From contig JBMNTV010000013.1 in NCBI GenBank assembly GCA_050945915.1, forward strand, positions 1 to 39,266: a DNA stretch of 39,266 nt. The letters run 5' to 3'. Under the pieces are notes generated by a model, which did no database searches, was not told the DNA's origin, and saw nothing but the letters and a program-made list of their open reading frames with translations. Below, piece by piece: positions 15,595 through 24,136 of this stretch; position 1 is the stretch's first letter, and each line of letters begins with the position of its first letter. Source of the stretch: CALNBC01 sp050945915. GTDB taxonomy: Bacteria; Bacillota; Clostridia; Christensenellales; CALWSW01. A program made the translations under genes and the position numbers.

Positions 15595-16311
15595 TTATCC
15601 GGCAACGGCGCTCCACCAAGTCCAGATGGCGTTGGCGGCTCCGGAAAGGGTCTCCGGAAGGCGGATGACGCCTGTGCTCGCAAGGCCGAGGAGCACCGCG
15701 CCTCCGAGCAGCACGATGGCGATGACCGCCAGGGAAGCGGCCAGCAGCTTGTTTGCCTTGTTGGAGGTTTTTTCTGTATCTTCCTTGTCCTTCTTCCTTC
15801 TGCCCTTGGGTTTTTCGGGTTTTTCGGCTTCTTGCTCGACGGCTGGTTCCTTGGTTTTGGCCACCGGCAGGGCGTGTTCCTCCTCGTCGGGCAGGAAGAT
15901 CAGCGGTTTCCAGTCTTCTTCCGTCACACTGAATTCGCCCGTATCCGGGCGAAAGGAGCTTTCCACGATAGGATCCCATTCCAAGATGTCGATCTTGGCG
16001 CGGAGGGCAGTCTCCTTCCACACTTCCTCCTTGTCCGTTTCCGACAGTTCCCTGCGGGAAAACGCGACTTCCGAACAGGTCTGCTTGGCGATGGCCACCA
16101 GCCATTGGGAAAGCTGCTTGTCGTCCTTTAAATCCCCTGTCTGCTTCCAGGCACGAAAAAAGCATTCCGCCGCGGCGCTTTTTGCCAGTAGCGTGTCGCC
16201 CAGCATATCATAGGCCATGGCATAAATTTGCTCCGCCCAATCGTCATACAGTATCCTGAACGCATCCGGATCGTTTTTCATGACCCTTCTTGCAACGCTT
16301 CTATTATACAT
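15595..16311 (-). CDS. Sigma-70 region 2-like protein with C-terminal membrane anchor
   Basis: A 238-aa protein. Residues 1-95 look like region 2 of an ECF sigma factor (DPDAFRILYDDWAEQIYAMA, MLGDTLLAKSAAAECFFRAW, SQWLVAIAKQTCSEV). No region 4 helix-turn-helix follows. Instead there is an acidic stretch, a highly charged Lys/Glu linker (GRRKKDKEDTEKTSNKANK) and one membrane segment near residues 190-212 (LLAASLAVIAIVLLGGAVLL), with a short outer tail. It therefore cannot bind a -35 element in the usual way and may be a membrane-held sigma-like or anti-sigma-like regulator. The start ATG 16311 follows AAGGAGG; a TTG two codons up is less likely. It is monocistronic, with a terminator and the RNA gene downstream. 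Confidence 0.75.
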   Translation of the reverse strand: MYNRSVARRVMKNDPDAFRILYDDWAEQIYAMAYDMLGDTLLAKSAAAECFFRAWKQTGDLKDDKQLSQWLVAIAKQTCSEVAFSRRELSETDKEEVWKETALRAKIDILEWDPIVESSFRPDTGEFSVTEEDWKPLIFLPDEEEHALPVAKTKEPAVEQEAEKPEKPKGRRKKDKEDTEKTSNKANKLLAASLAVIAIVLLGGAVLLGLASTGVIRLPETLSGAANAIWTWWSAVAG

Positions 16312-16492
16312 GGACAACCCTCCTTGTTACAAATATACATGCCCCTCGCGCACAGGACAACAGAACCGCGAAAGAGGACCGCTTTCGACAAACTATGCAG
16401 CCCTTCTACCCCGGGGTTTGACCGCATAGGCTTAATAGAAACCAAGGTCGGGCCCCAGGGTCGGCCCGCCACAAAAAACAGGAGGTGACCCT

Positions 16493-17458
16493 TTGCGCAG
16501 AAGGCAAAGGCGCGCCTTTTTGCGCCGGATCATGGTCTTGGGGGCATGCGTCATGCTGCCCATCCTCATCGTGCGGGGCTGCGTGATCGCGAGTTCCGGC
16601 AAAACGGAGGACGAAGCCCGGGGAAAAGGCCCCCTGGTGACGGTTTTCGACGCCAGGCAAAACAGCACCTTCATCGTATCGATGGAGGAATACCTGGTGG
16701 GCGTGGTGGCGGCGGAAATGCCCTCCTCCTTCCACCCGGAAGCCCTCAAGGCCCAGGCGGTGGCCGCACGCACCTATGCCGCAAGAAAGCTGGCGAAATA
16801 CGGCGGAAGCGGCTGCGCTTCGTCGGGTTATGACATCTGCACGGACAGCGGCTGTTGCCAGGCGTGGACAAACCCGGAAGGCTTTGCGGGAACGAACAAG
16901 TATAGAAAAATTTACGACGCCGTTTCTTCCACAGCCGGTGAAGTGGCGGTCTATGACGGCAAGCTGATCGAAGCGCTGTTCCATTCCACCGCGGGAGGAT
17001 ATACGGAAAACAGCGAAAACGTCTTTTCTACTGCGCTTCCGTATTTGAGGAGCGTTTACAGCAACGAGACCAGCGCGCCCCGCTACGAATCCACGGTTTC
17101 GGTATCCAGATCCCAGTTCGCAAAAAAGCTCAACTCCGCCACCGGCGCCAAGCTGACGGAGGAGAATGTCGCCTCGAAGGTGTCGGTTTCGGAACGGTAT
17201 GAGAGCGGCAGGGTCAAAACCATCACTGCGGGGGAAAAAACCCTTTCGGGCAGGGAATTCCGGTCGCTTTTTGACCTGGACTCCACCAACTTCACCATCG
17301 AATTCGGCCAGGACGACGTGCTGATTCACACCCGGGGCTTTGGTCACGGGGTGGGCATGAGCCAGACGGGCGCGGATGCCATGGCGAAGGAAGGGGAGGA
17401 TTATATCGGGATATTAAAATATTATTATATGGGAATATCCTTAGAAAGGTATTGGTGA
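16493..17458 (+). CDS. spoIID: SpoIID/LytB-domain protein (stage II sporulation protein D-like)
   Basis: SpoIID is a lytic transglycosylase that, with SpoIIP and SpoIIM, degrades peptidoglycan during engulfment. The protein is 321 aa with a basic N-terminus and a membrane anchor at about residues 10-28. The SpoIID domain is clear: VSMEEYLVGVVAAEMPSSF with the catalytic Glu, LKAQAVAARTYA, HSTAGGYTENSENVF and the closing GFGHGVGMSQTGADAMA and ILKYYYMGISLE. The Cys-rich insert GCASSGYDICTDSGCCQAW matches the zinc-binding Cys pair known in SpoIID. The start is TTG 16493, directly after AGGAGGTGA. The RmlD-like gene begins seven bases later. Spore-cortex homologs share this domain, so the exact paralog is not certain. 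Confidence 0.9.
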   Translation: MRRRQRRAFLRRIMVLGACVMLPILIVRGCVIASSGKTEDEARGKGPLVTVFDARQNSTFIVSMEEYLVGVVAAEMPSSFHPEALKAQAVAARTYAARKLAKYGGSGCASSGYDICTDSGCCQAWTNPEGFAGTNKYRKIYDAVSSTAGEVAVYDGKLIEALFHSTAGGYTENSENVFSTALPYLRSVYSNETSAPRYESTVSVSRSQFAKKLNSATGAKLTEENVASKVSVSERYESGRVKTITAGEKTLSGREFRSLFDLDSTNFTIEFGQDDVLIHTRGFGHGVGMSQTGADAMAKEGEDYIGILKYYYMGISLERYW

Positions 17459-17465
17459 GATCCGG

Positions 17466-18332
17466 ATGAGACTGCTGCTTTTCGGCGGGAGCGGGCTGCT
17501 GGGAAGGGCAGTGCGGCGGCGATTGCCCGGGGAATGGAACGCCTTCTGCCCCTCCCACAGCGAATGCGATCTTTGCGATGCAGGCGCCGCAGAACAAGCC
17601 CTTTCGGCGTATCGGCCGGACGCAGTGCTCAACTGCGCGGCGCTTACGGACGTGGACCGCTGCGAAAGGGAGCCAGAGCGGGCCTTTTTGGTCAACTGCG
17701 ATGCCGTTTCGCGGCTTTCCTTCGCCTGTGCCGAAGCGGGGATACCCCTTTATCACATCGGGACGGATTATGTGTTTGACGGTCTCGCCACTTCGCCCAT
17801 TCCCGAGGAGGCGAAAGCAAACCCCATCAACACCTATGGAAAAAGCAAACTCGCCGGCGAAGAGGCGGTGCTCAAAAGCGGCGGCTGCGTGCTTCGGGTG
17901 CAGTGGCTGTACGGCCACGGCAAATCCGCCTTTGTGGACAGGGTCCTGCATTCCCCGAAGAATTCTTGCATCAAAGTGGTGGATGACTGCTTCGGAATAC
18001 CCACTTTTGCGGACGATGTGGCAACGATGCTCTTTTCTCTGATCGGCGCGGGCAGCCGGGGGCTGTTCCATGGCGCCTGCACAGGTTCTGCGAGCTGGCT
18101 GGACTTTGCAAAGGAAATCCTTGCCCAAACAGGAGTTCAGCGAACGCTCTGCCCCGTACCCTCCGAATCCCTGGGCAGGCCGGCCATCCGGCCGAAGTAC
18201 ACGGTGCTTGGCACAAAAAAACTGCAAACGCTCTGCCCTCTTCGGCCCTGGCAGGAAGCTTTGAGGGATTTTTTGGCGCAAAAAACCTTCCCTGACAGTC
18301 CGGGAAGGGCAGAACGGGTCGAAGGGAACTGA
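17466..18332 (+). CDS. RmlD-like sugar-nucleotide reductase (SDR superfamily)
   Basis: A 288-aa NAD(P)-dependent extended short-chain reductase of the dTDP-4-dehydrorhamnose reductase (RmlD/RfbD) family. The nucleotide site reads LLFGGSGLLGRAV, followed by VLNCAALTDVDRCE, the typical TDYVFDG and the catalytic Tyr-x3-Lys in NTYGKSKLAGEE. The length fits RmlD (about 280-300). No rmlA, rmlB or rmlC stands near it, and it directly follows spoIID (seven bases), so a role in spore or surface glycan synthesis, or another sugar substrate, is possible. Its own ribosome site is weak (GGTGAG), which suggests coupling to spoIID. The last ~16 codons overlap a hairpin (about 18284-18308). Confidence 0.82.
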   Translation: MRLLLFGGSGLLGRAVRRRLPGEWNAFCPSHSECDLCDAGAAEQALSAYRPDAVLNCAALTDVDRCEREPERAFLVNCDAVSRLSFACAEAGIPLYHIGTDYVFDGLATSPIPEEAKANPINTYGKSKLAGEEAVLKSGGCVLRVQWLYGHGKSAFVDRVLHSPKNSCIKVVDDCFGIPTFADDVATMLFSLIGAGSRGLFHGACTGSASWLDFAKEILAQTGVQRTLCPVPSESLGRPAIRPKYTVLGTKKLQTLCPLRPWQEALRDFLAQKTFPDSPGRAERVEGN

Positions 18333-18352
18333 TGCCGCCTGCGCAACAGAAA

Positions 18353-18383
18353 CGAAAACCCGCCCAAAAGAGTTCGGACGGGT
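18353..18383 (-). terminator. Terminator of the GntR regulator gene
   Basis: A stem (ACCCGCCC at 18358-18365 with the right arm at 18376-18383, one mismatch) is followed on the minus strand by TTTTCGTTTC. A second hairpin inside the end of the reductase gene (18284-18308) is followed leftward by TTTTTT and may back it up. Confidence 0.7.
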
Positions 18384-18392
18384 GCTTGATGT

Positions 18393-19091
18393 TCAGCGCT
18401 GTGCGGTGACGGTCAGCACATACCTTTGCGGGTTTTTGTAGGAAATCGTGTATTCGAAGGCGCGGCCATCCGCGAGGTACACCGTCTGGTCCATTCGGAT
18501 CACCGGCTTGCCTGCGCCCATCTCCAGCACTTTGGCCACCTTGGGGGGCGGCATTTCCGCCGTGATCACCTGGTTGGCGCAGGAAATAATCAGGTTCTTT
18601 TCGTTTTCGATAAAATCATAAATCGATTCGCACAGGGTTTCGGCGGTCGCCCCCTCGAAGGCGAAGGCGGTAAAATACGAAAAATCGATGATGATGGGGA
18701 CGCCGTTCTTTTTCCTTAGGCGGACGGTGCGGTATATCTTTTCGCCCTTGTTCACGTTTAGCTTTTCCGCGATCAGGCCGTCCGCGGCCAAAACGGAAAA
18801 ATCGAGCAGCTGCGTGGAGGGAATGTCGCCGGTTTCCAGCACCTCGTTCCGAAAGCCCGTCAGCCTGTTCATGGATTTGTGGAGCTTCCTGTCCGCGATG
18901 AAGGTTCCCCTTCTGTTCACCTTGTAAAGATACCCTTCTTTTTCAAGGTCGAGGAGCGCGCGCTGAATCGTCGCCCTGGAAAAGCCCAGCTTTTCGATCA
19001 GGTCGCGTTCGGAAGGCAGCTTTTCGCCGGGCTTCATGTTGAATATGATGTCGAGGATGTATTTTTTAACTTGATTGTACTTTCTATTCAT
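18393..19091 (-). CDS. GntR-family regulator with UTRA ligand domain (HutC type)
   Basis: A 232-aa transcription regulator. The N-terminal winged helix-turn-helix (residues 5-72) shows the GntR signature KLPSERDLIEKLGFSRATIQRALLDLEKEGYL and RRGTFIA. The UTRA domain (about 90-230) shows KIYRTVRLRKKNGVPIIIDFSYF and YTISYKNPQRYVL. HutC-type regulators sense small molecules such as sugar phosphates or amino-sugar derivatives; the ligand cannot be read here. The start ATG 19091 has GAGG upstream; the open frame beyond it crosses the promoter. A consensus promoter lies at 19149-19177, divergent from the lipoprotein gene at 19291, so either or both may be its targets. Confidence 0.9.
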   Translation of the reverse strand: MNRKYNQVKKYILDIIFNMKPGEKLPSERDLIEKLGFSRATIQRALLDLEKEGYLYKVNRRGTFIADRKLHKSMNRLTGFRNEVLETGDIPSTQLLDFSVLAADGLIAEKLNVNKGEKIYRTVRLRKKNGVPIIIDFSYFTAFAFEGATAETLCESIYDFIENEKNLIISCANQVITAEMPPPKVAKVLEMGAGKPVIRMDQTVYLADGRAFEYTISYKNPQRYVLTVTAQR

Positions 19092-19148
19092 TGCGACCTC
19101 GCTGTTTTTCCGAAAAAGCGCTTCATGACCATTCATTGTGTTAGTTTT

Positions 19149-19177
19149 ATTATAGATTTTATTTCTGATTGTGTAAA
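19149..19177 (-). promoter_or_regulatory. Sigma-A promoter of the GntR gene
   Basis: On the minus strand TTTACA (19177-19172), a 17-base spacer and TATAAT (19154-19149). Confidence 0.75.
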
Positions 19178-19232
19178 GCCCGCAGAAATTTCGCGCGTTT
19201 GCGCCCCGCACCGGCACCCTGACAGACATCAA

Positions 19233-19261
19233 TTGACAAAAAACGCCTTCGGTGATACTTT
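19233..19261 (+). promoter_or_regulatory. Promoter of the lipoprotein gene at 19291
   Basis: TTGACA (19233-19238), a 17-base spacer and TACTTT (19256-19261), giving a leader of only about 24 bases. Confidence 0.65.
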
Positions 19262-19290
19262 CATAAAAATAGCATGTTCCGGAGGGCAAA

Positions 19291-20037
19291 ATGGGTTTAA
19301 TACGGTGGGCAAGACTTGTCGCGTTTCTCGCCGTTGCTCTTTGTTGTTCCCTTTTGCCGGGCTGCAGCAAAAGGACCAGGCCGGAGCTTGTCCTCGCCCC
19401 AAGGCCGAGCCTTTCCCCCGCCCCTAAATCCTCGGCGGAGCCCGCTCCCAAAGAGTCGGACAGCGCATCAAAAAAAGACCCGACCCAAGAAGCGTGGTTC
19501 TTCCTTCATCCTGCGGAAGACGCTACCGCCCTTTGCGGCAGTTTCGCCACCAGCCTGCCGGAGGAGACGACGATTCACGCCGAGCTTTGCGTCGCGCCCC
19601 TGGGCGGCCAGGTGGTGTTGACGGACACGCTGACCGTGAAGGACGGCGTGTTGTGCTATGATTTTTCCAGCCGCCTTCCCCGTTCCGCCATCGACAGGCA
19701 GTACGCCATGTTGACCCTTTGCCTGCGCTTTGCCGATCCCCAGCCCGAAAAGCTGACCGATGCCTTTGGCGCGACGGGGGAAAAGCTCGCAGAGGGGTTC
19801 GTCATTGGAAAGGTGCTTTCCTCCCGGGTGGAAATGCAGTTCGCCCTGCCCTTTCCGGACGCGGAATCGGTGGCCGATCTTGAGGCGCCTTCCTTTTCCA
19901 ACCCTTCCGACCTCGTGTTCACAACTTCCCACAGATACCACACAAACGACTGCCGATACGCCGCATCCGCGCAGCCGGCAGCAAGGGCCTATGCCCAGTC
20001 CCTGGGGCTTGACCCCTGCGCGGTCTGCCATCCATAA
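19291..20037 (+). CDS. Lipoprotein with a C-terminal Ada-like Cys motif
   Basis: A 248-aa lipoprotein. The signal sequence ends in the lipobox LLPGCSKR (Cys25), followed by a Pro/Ser/Lys-rich linker (residues 30-62). The middle (about 65-215) is a beta-rich domain of unknown type. The C-terminus reads YHTNDCRYAA, then LGLDPCAVCHP. This Cys-x(n)-Cys-x2-Cys/His arrangement resembles the small zinc-binding module at the end of Ada-type and secreted nuclease-like proteins. The module would bind a metal outside the membrane; no enzyme domain is recognised. The ATG at 19291 has CGGAGG upstream. It is monocistronic, divergent from the GntR gene. Confidence 0.78.
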   Translation: MGLIRWARLVAFLAVALCCSLLPGCSKRTRPELVLAPRPSLSPAPKSSAEPAPKESDSASKKDPTQEAWFFLHPAEDATALCGSFATSLPEETTIHAELCVAPLGGQVVLTDTLTVKDGVLCYDFSSRLPRSAIDRQYAMLTLCLRFADPQPEKLTDAFGATGEKLAEGFVIGKVLSSRVEMQFALPFPDAESVADLEAPSFSNPSDLVFTTSHRYHTNDCRYAASAQPAARAYAQSLGLDPCAVCHP

Positions 20038-20055
20038 TCCCTTCGCAAATGCATC

Positions 20056-20090
20056 AAAAAACCGGGAAAGGACAACCCTTTTCCCGGTTT
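20056..20090 (-). terminator. Bidirectional terminator between lipoprotein and anti-sigma genes
   Basis: An 11-bp stem (20059-20069 with 20080-20090) is flanked on the minus strand by TTTTTT (20061-20056). It serves the leftward anti-sigma gene best and can also stop the rightward lipoprotein transcript. Confidence 0.82.
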
Positions 20091-20107
20091 ATTGATTTTG
20101 CGTCAGC

Positions 20108-21283
20108 CTACTCCCCGTTGGCCATGCCGGCGATGCGGTGGATGTTTTCCGAAGAAAGATCCCCGTCGATCAGCACCGCGGCGTAATCTGCCACGAGATC
20201 GTAGCGGATTTCCGTCTCGCCGTATGGGGCATTCTGCACGCCGCTAACTGCCACAACGTCCCGGCTGCCGATGATTCCGCCCCTTCCGACGAGCACGCGG
20301 ACCATATCGCCGGTCACTTCGCCGGCATGTACGCTTTCCACCTTGTAGGAGGTGACCACGACGTATACGTTCTCGCCATCCGGGTATCCGTAAACCGGCA
20401 GAAGGTACTGGACGCCGTCATCCTCGCGGACAGGCTGGTCGGGGTCCGGCAAGAAGGATTCAGCGCTTGCTTCCGAAACGGTGGACCCGTCCTTCAAACT
20501 GATGGCCAGAACCTGGGTGGAAACCACTTCGCCGGTAAAGACGGCAATGACGCATGCAATCGAGTGTTCCGCCAGCAGGCAATCCCCCGCCTCTGCGTCG
20601 GCCTCCGGATCGCATGCCGCAAAGTCCAGCTCCTGGTCGTCCGCCACATCCGCCAGACCGTCCGCTTCGCCCTTCACGGCTTCGTCGAAATCCTGTTCGG
20701 CGGCATCGGCTATGATCTCGCCCTCAGGTTGCGGTTCTTCCGGGGTTTCCTGCTCCCCTCCGGAACCGGCCCCGCCCTTTTGCGTTTTGCCGGAACTGCT
20801 TTGCCTGTCGCCAGTCTCCCCGTTGCGTTCCGGTTCTTCGCCTTGTCCTTCGGGTATCGCGGCGGGCTGTGGCACCGGCTCTGGCGAAGGCGCGAGCATG
20901 ATCGACGGCTCTTCCTCATCCGAAATCGCGCGGTCGGTGGATACTCCCTCTTCGGGCGCGATCCCGTATTCATACACCTGAGGCGGGTTTGACGCGCTGT
21001 CCGCAACGGCGATTTCCCTCGAGCTTTCGGGCAACGCCTCTCCGCCGCTCAGCCAACGGGATCCGCCGATGGCCGCGACGAGCAGCGCAGCCGCCACCGC
21101 CACGGAACTCCACACGACGCGCTTTCGGGAAAAGACGGAAACCACCCTGCCCTTTTCGGGCGATTCCAGGGCAGAGCGCAGTACCCGCGCCTTGAATTCG
21201 GGGGTAACGACAATGTCCGCCATGCGCTCGTCTGCGATGGCGCGGAAGTTTTCCAAAAAAAGATCCAATTCTGCTTCACGCAA
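20108..21283 (-). CDS. Probable anti-sigma factor (membrane protein, cognate of the ECF sigma)
   Basis: A 391-aa single-pass membrane protein. The first ~50 residues are cytoplasmic (AELDLFLENFRAIADERMADI, FKARVLRSALESPEKG), where an anti-sigma domain would sit. A membrane segment follows at about 55-75 (VWSSVAVAAALLVAAIGG). The outside part is a long acidic, Pro/Gln/Glu-rich region (80-190), then a mixed domain ending near 390. There is no clear zinc (ZAS) motif, so the anti-sigma role rests mainly on position: the TTG start at 21283 lies eight bases inside the 3' end of the sigma gene, a typical coupled arrangement. A GGGGG site precedes the start. Its stimulus is unknown. Confidence 0.75.
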   Translation of the reverse strand: MREAELDLFLENFRAIADERMADIVVTPEFKARVLRSALESPEKGRVVSVFSRKRVVWSSVAVAAALLVAAIGGSRWLSGGEALPESSREIAVADSASNPPQVYEYGIAPEEGVSTDRAISDEEEPSIMLAPSPEPVPQPAAIPEGQGEEPERNGETGDRQSSSGKTQKGGAGSGGEQETPEEPQPEGEIIADAAEQDFDEAVKGEADGLADVADDQELDFAACDPEADAEAGDCLLAEHSIACVIAVFTGEVVSTQVLAISLKDGSTVSEASAESFLPDPDQPVREDDGVQYLLPVYGYPDGENVYVVVTSYKVESVHAGEVTGDMVRVLVGRGGIIGSRDVVAVSGVQNAPYGETEIRYDLVADYAAVLIDGDLSSENIHRIAGMANGE

Positions 21284-21821
21284 GGCTGATACCCCCTTTC
21301 AATGTTTTTAGCAGCCGCTCCCTGGCGCGCTTCAGCCTGCTGCGCACAGTGGCGTCCGGTATTCCCAGGGTTTCGGAAATCTCCCTGGTGTTGTATCCTT
21401 CGTAGTAATAAAGCAACACGACATCCTTAAAAGCTTCGGGAAGGGCGAGCACCGATTCGTAAAGCGCGCGCCGCGATTCCTCTTTTGCGACCTCGTCCGC
21501 CACGTCGCCGGTGGGTTTCGGCTCCTTTGTATCGTCCAAAACAATGCGCTTGTTCCAAAAGCTCTTCAACTGATCCTTGCAGAGGTTGATCGTCACGCGC
21601 AGGATGAACGCTTTTTCGTGTTCTTTGGAATCAAAGGACCGGTTGTCCCGATAGAGGCGCAACAATACCTCCTGGCAGACGTCCTCGGCGCGCTGCCTGT
21701 CCCGAAGATACATATAGGCGGTTCGGAGTATCATCTGGCCGTATCGGTCAATAATGGCCGAAAGCGCCTCAGAGCTCATCGTGTCGTCGCTGGAATCTGC
21801 CAGCGCCAGCACAAACAGCAT
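21276..21821 (-). CDS. ECF-type RNA polymerase sigma factor
   Basis: A 181-aa sigma-70 family factor of the extracytoplasmic-function type. Region 2 covers about residues 22-90 (IIDRYGQMILRTAYMYLRDRQ, then AEDVCQEVLLRLYRD) and region 4 about 120-175 (LPEAFKDVVLLYYYEGYN, TREISETLGIPDATVRSRLK). It should direct RNA polymerase to stress or envelope genes when released by the overlapping downstream gene product. The ATG at 21821 follows GGGGAGG. A plausible promoter lies at 21906-21934. ECF factors commonly control their own operon, but I could not find a matching second promoter in the window. Confidence 0.94.
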   Translation of the reverse strand: MLFVLALADSSDDTMSSEALSAIIDRYGQMILRTAYMYLRDRQRAEDVCQEVLLRLYRDNRSFDSKEHEKAFILRVTINLCKDQLKSFWNKRIVLDDTKEPKPTGDVADEVAKEESRRALYESVLALPEAFKDVVLLYYYEGYNTREISETLGIPDATVRSRLKRARERLLKTLKGGISLA

Positions 21822-21905
21822 CGACTACCTCCCCTTGATCTAACCATGAAACGACGCGGTCGGTCATTTTGTTCCCGCGGCGGTCGATCATCTTATTTCT
21901 TTTAC

Positions 21906-21934
21906 ATTATAACCGCTCCCAGGGCAAATTGACA
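21906..21934 (-). promoter_or_regulatory. Possible promoter of the ECF sigma operon
   Basis: A perfect TATAAT (21911-21906 on the minus strand) stands 17 bases from TGTCAA (21934-21929), a poor -35. Confidence 0.4.
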
Positions 21935-21939
21935 GCCAT

Positions 21940-22325
21940 TCATGCTTGGAATTCTTGGATACAGGTGCAGCGCCCAGCATTTCCAAAAAACTCCTGCATC
22001 ACTGCGCATCCGGCGCGTCACAGCAGGGCGTCCGCCAAATGCCCGCTATCGGAGAGGCTGTTCCGGCGACCTTGTATCCCAAAACCTTCCTTTTCCCGCT
22101 GCCCGACAGCGCGATTTGGTCTCGTCCCCGCTTGACAGCGCAAATCCTTGATGTTGCCTGCCGCTGCATCGAAAAAAGACGGGCATTGATTCCACCTGAA
22201 AGGGGATTTGTTGAAAAACCATTGCGCCTGGTGGATATGCACATTCGACAAATCCTGCTCCATGCAAAATGCAAAGGCGTCCTTGGTGAAAGGAAGCCTT
22301 TGCATCGCCGCATCTGGAACGTATT
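21940..22325. other. Gene-free stretch, ~385 bases, content unexplained
   Basis: No frame here has a ribosome site and recognisable protein, although several overlapping frames on both strands stay open for 90-160 codons because of base composition. There is no T-run hairpin for the lipoprotein gene that ends at 22326. The stretch may be decayed coding DNA or an intergenic repeat. Confidence 0.4.
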
Positions 22326-23903
22326 TCAGCAGCCGGGTTCGCTTTCGCCCGGCGCGAAAGAATCGGGCGCGTCCAACCTTTCCATCTGCCTGCGCACCGC
22401 TTCTTCGGCACCGCTTAACGGCCCGTCATGCCGGATGCCGAAGTAAGTGTCGGCGTACGTTTCGCCGTTCCAGATCAGCCCCGCGCCCTCGAGCATCCAG
22501 CGGCCGTCCCGGAACACGAACACGGCATTGTCGAAGAAGGAAACCTGGGCATCCCCCTGCTCCCGGTCGATCTGGACGTCGCATTCGTACGGCACGCGCA
22601 CCCGGATCCCGTCCACGCTCATATCCCCGATGCGGATGGAAGCCACAGGCGGCGTTTTTGCCTGCTCCTGGGGCGCTTTCCTGCGGATCAGTTCGATCCT
22701 GTATTCCGACCACAGATAGTTGAACACATTCTCGACATTTTCCATGGCAAAGGAAGGAAGCTGAGGCACAGTCAGGGTATGCAGGCTGCTCCAGGCGGTT
22801 TCCACGTATTCCTTCAGCATGGTTTCGGCAATGGCGTGATCCAGCCCGCTGGCAGCCATCTCCAAAGAACGGGAAGCCAGCGCCGGATACGCGGAACCCA
22901 TCCATCCGTCGTGATCGCTGAAAAGGTCGCCGGTTGCCACATCCACCAGCACGGTATCCACTTCCTGGTTGTTTTGTTCGTTCACCAGGACGAACTTCCA
23001 CGCGGGCCGGAAAAGGGTGGGGCGTTCGGCAAAGCGTGGGCTGAGTACAAGCTCTGCGTGGATGATCCGGTTCAGCCTGGGGAGCATCGCCGACTGGCTT
23101 GCCTGGCTGCGGGCGTAGTTCAGGCTGTACAGGGCCTCGTCTGCGGTGAGCAGCCGGTCAGGAAGCGGCGATCCGGTGGGTTCGAACACGCCCCAGTGCA
23201 GGGTGAAGCTGCTCAAGCCCTCCTCCCCGGCCACCGCCGTAAGCCTTCGGCCTTCGGCGGGAATGCCGTCCACAACCTGATCCCAGATGAAGGTAAGGCT
23301 GTTTTCTTCCGCCTCGATCAGGTTGCGCTGATGGAACGTATCGTCCATCTGCTGGGGCCGGCCGAAGTACGCATCCGAACCCAAAAGGCTGGAAAGACGC
23401 TCCCTAGTCCGCCTTTGCAGGTCTTCCGCACCCGTCGTAAGGGCGGGATGCTCGGGGTCGTACGCTTGATACATAGCGTAATGATCGTCCCAGTAGAGCA
23501 GTTCCTTTTGGCTATCTTCGCCAACCAAGGTAAAGGTCTGGCTCTTGTCCCGCTGTTCCGTTTCGTAGTCGCCCTGGGGCCATAGGCGGTCGGGCAGGGC
23601 GCTCAGATCAAACGCCGGCAAAGCCGCGTCCGCAAGATCCTCGTACTCGAAATGCCGGATCCCCTGCTCGGTGATGCCAACGGGGGCGGGCGCGGCCAAA
23701 GGCGTGTAGCCCTCCGGCAGCGCAAGCCGCTCCAGCTCATCCTTTTGAGTGTTGTCCTTCGATTCGGGTGTTGCGGGGTCAAGTGTCGCCGACGGGTTGG
23801 GCGTTTGGCCTGTCCCCATCGGTTGCTGGCCGCAGCCGGCAAGGGCAAACAGCAAGAGCGCCATTGCGGCTGCAGCAAGTTTTTGGGCTTTCTTTGTGTG
23901 CAT
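22326..23903 (-). CDS. Large lipoprotein of unknown function (YycI/PepSY-like middle)
   Basis: A 525-aa lipoprotein with an N-terminal signal and lipobox LFALAGCG (Cys24), then a Thr/Pro/Asp-rich linker to about residue 55. The middle includes a stretch typical of YycI/PepSY-like folds: LTADEALYSLNYARSQ, LNRIIHAELVLSPRF, RPAWKFVLVN, then VDTVLVDVATGDLF. A C-terminal part ends in SFAPGESEPGC. Such domains bind or inhibit kinases or proteases in other proteins; here the role is unknown. The ATG at 23903 follows AAGGAGG. It is 500 bases downstream of the sigma factor gene on the opposite side of a gene-free stretch and is transcribed alone, so a link to the sigma factor is uncertain. Confidence 0.75.
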   Translation of the reverse strand: MHTKKAQKLAAAAMALLLFALAGCGQQPMGTGQTPNPSATLDPATPESKDNTQKDELERLALPEGYTPLAAPAPVGITEQGIRHFEYEDLADAALPAFDLSALPDRLWPQGDYETEQRDKSQTFTLVGEDSQKELLYWDDHYAMYQAYDPEHPALTTGAEDLQRRTRERLSSLLGSDAYFGRPQQMDDTFHQRNLIEAEENSLTFIWDQVVDGIPAEGRRLTAVAGEEGLSSFTLHWGVFEPTGSPLPDRLLTADEALYSLNYARSQASQSAMLPRLNRIIHAELVLSPRFAERPTLFRPAWKFVLVNEQNNQEVDTVLVDVATGDLFSDHDGWMGSAYPALASRSLEMAASGLDHAIAETMLKEYVETAWSSLHTLTVPQLPSFAMENVENVFNYLWSEYRIELIRRKAPQEQAKTPPVASIRIGDMSVDGIRVRVPYECDVQIDREQGDAQVSFFDNAVFVFRDGRWMLEGAGLIWNGETYADTYFGIRHDGPLSGAEEAVRRQMERLDAPDSFAPGESEPGC

Positions 23904-24136
23904 TTTTATCCCTCCTTGCGGTTACACCGCCACCCGGACCAAAAAAGGCCAAAAAGAAGCGGACGGCGAGGATGAGCTTCCCGCCGCCCGGCATGAAAAA
24001 CCGTCAATTGAAAAAGAAATGCGCTTCTTTTCGTTCGCTTGGGTTTTGCATGTTGGCTCCGCCTGACGGCAGCCCGGCCTTCACCGGTCCGGGTCTCTGC
24101 CGATAACACGAAGCACGAATGCAATTTGTTTCAGGT

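Noticed and set aside
18284..18308. Hairpin inside the 3' end of the RmlD-like gene as that gene's own terminator
   Set aside because: Its T run is on the minus strand only, so it can only help to stop the leftward GntR transcript.
22326..23903. Pairing the large lipoprotein with the ECF sigma operon
   Set aside because: They are separated by about 500 gene-free bases, and the sigma factor already overlaps a better anti-sigma candidate.
24061..24136. Possible regulatory RNA or terminator downstream of metA
   Set aside because: The imperfect stems here have no T run and no known riboswitch core, and the position is after the gene rather than before it.
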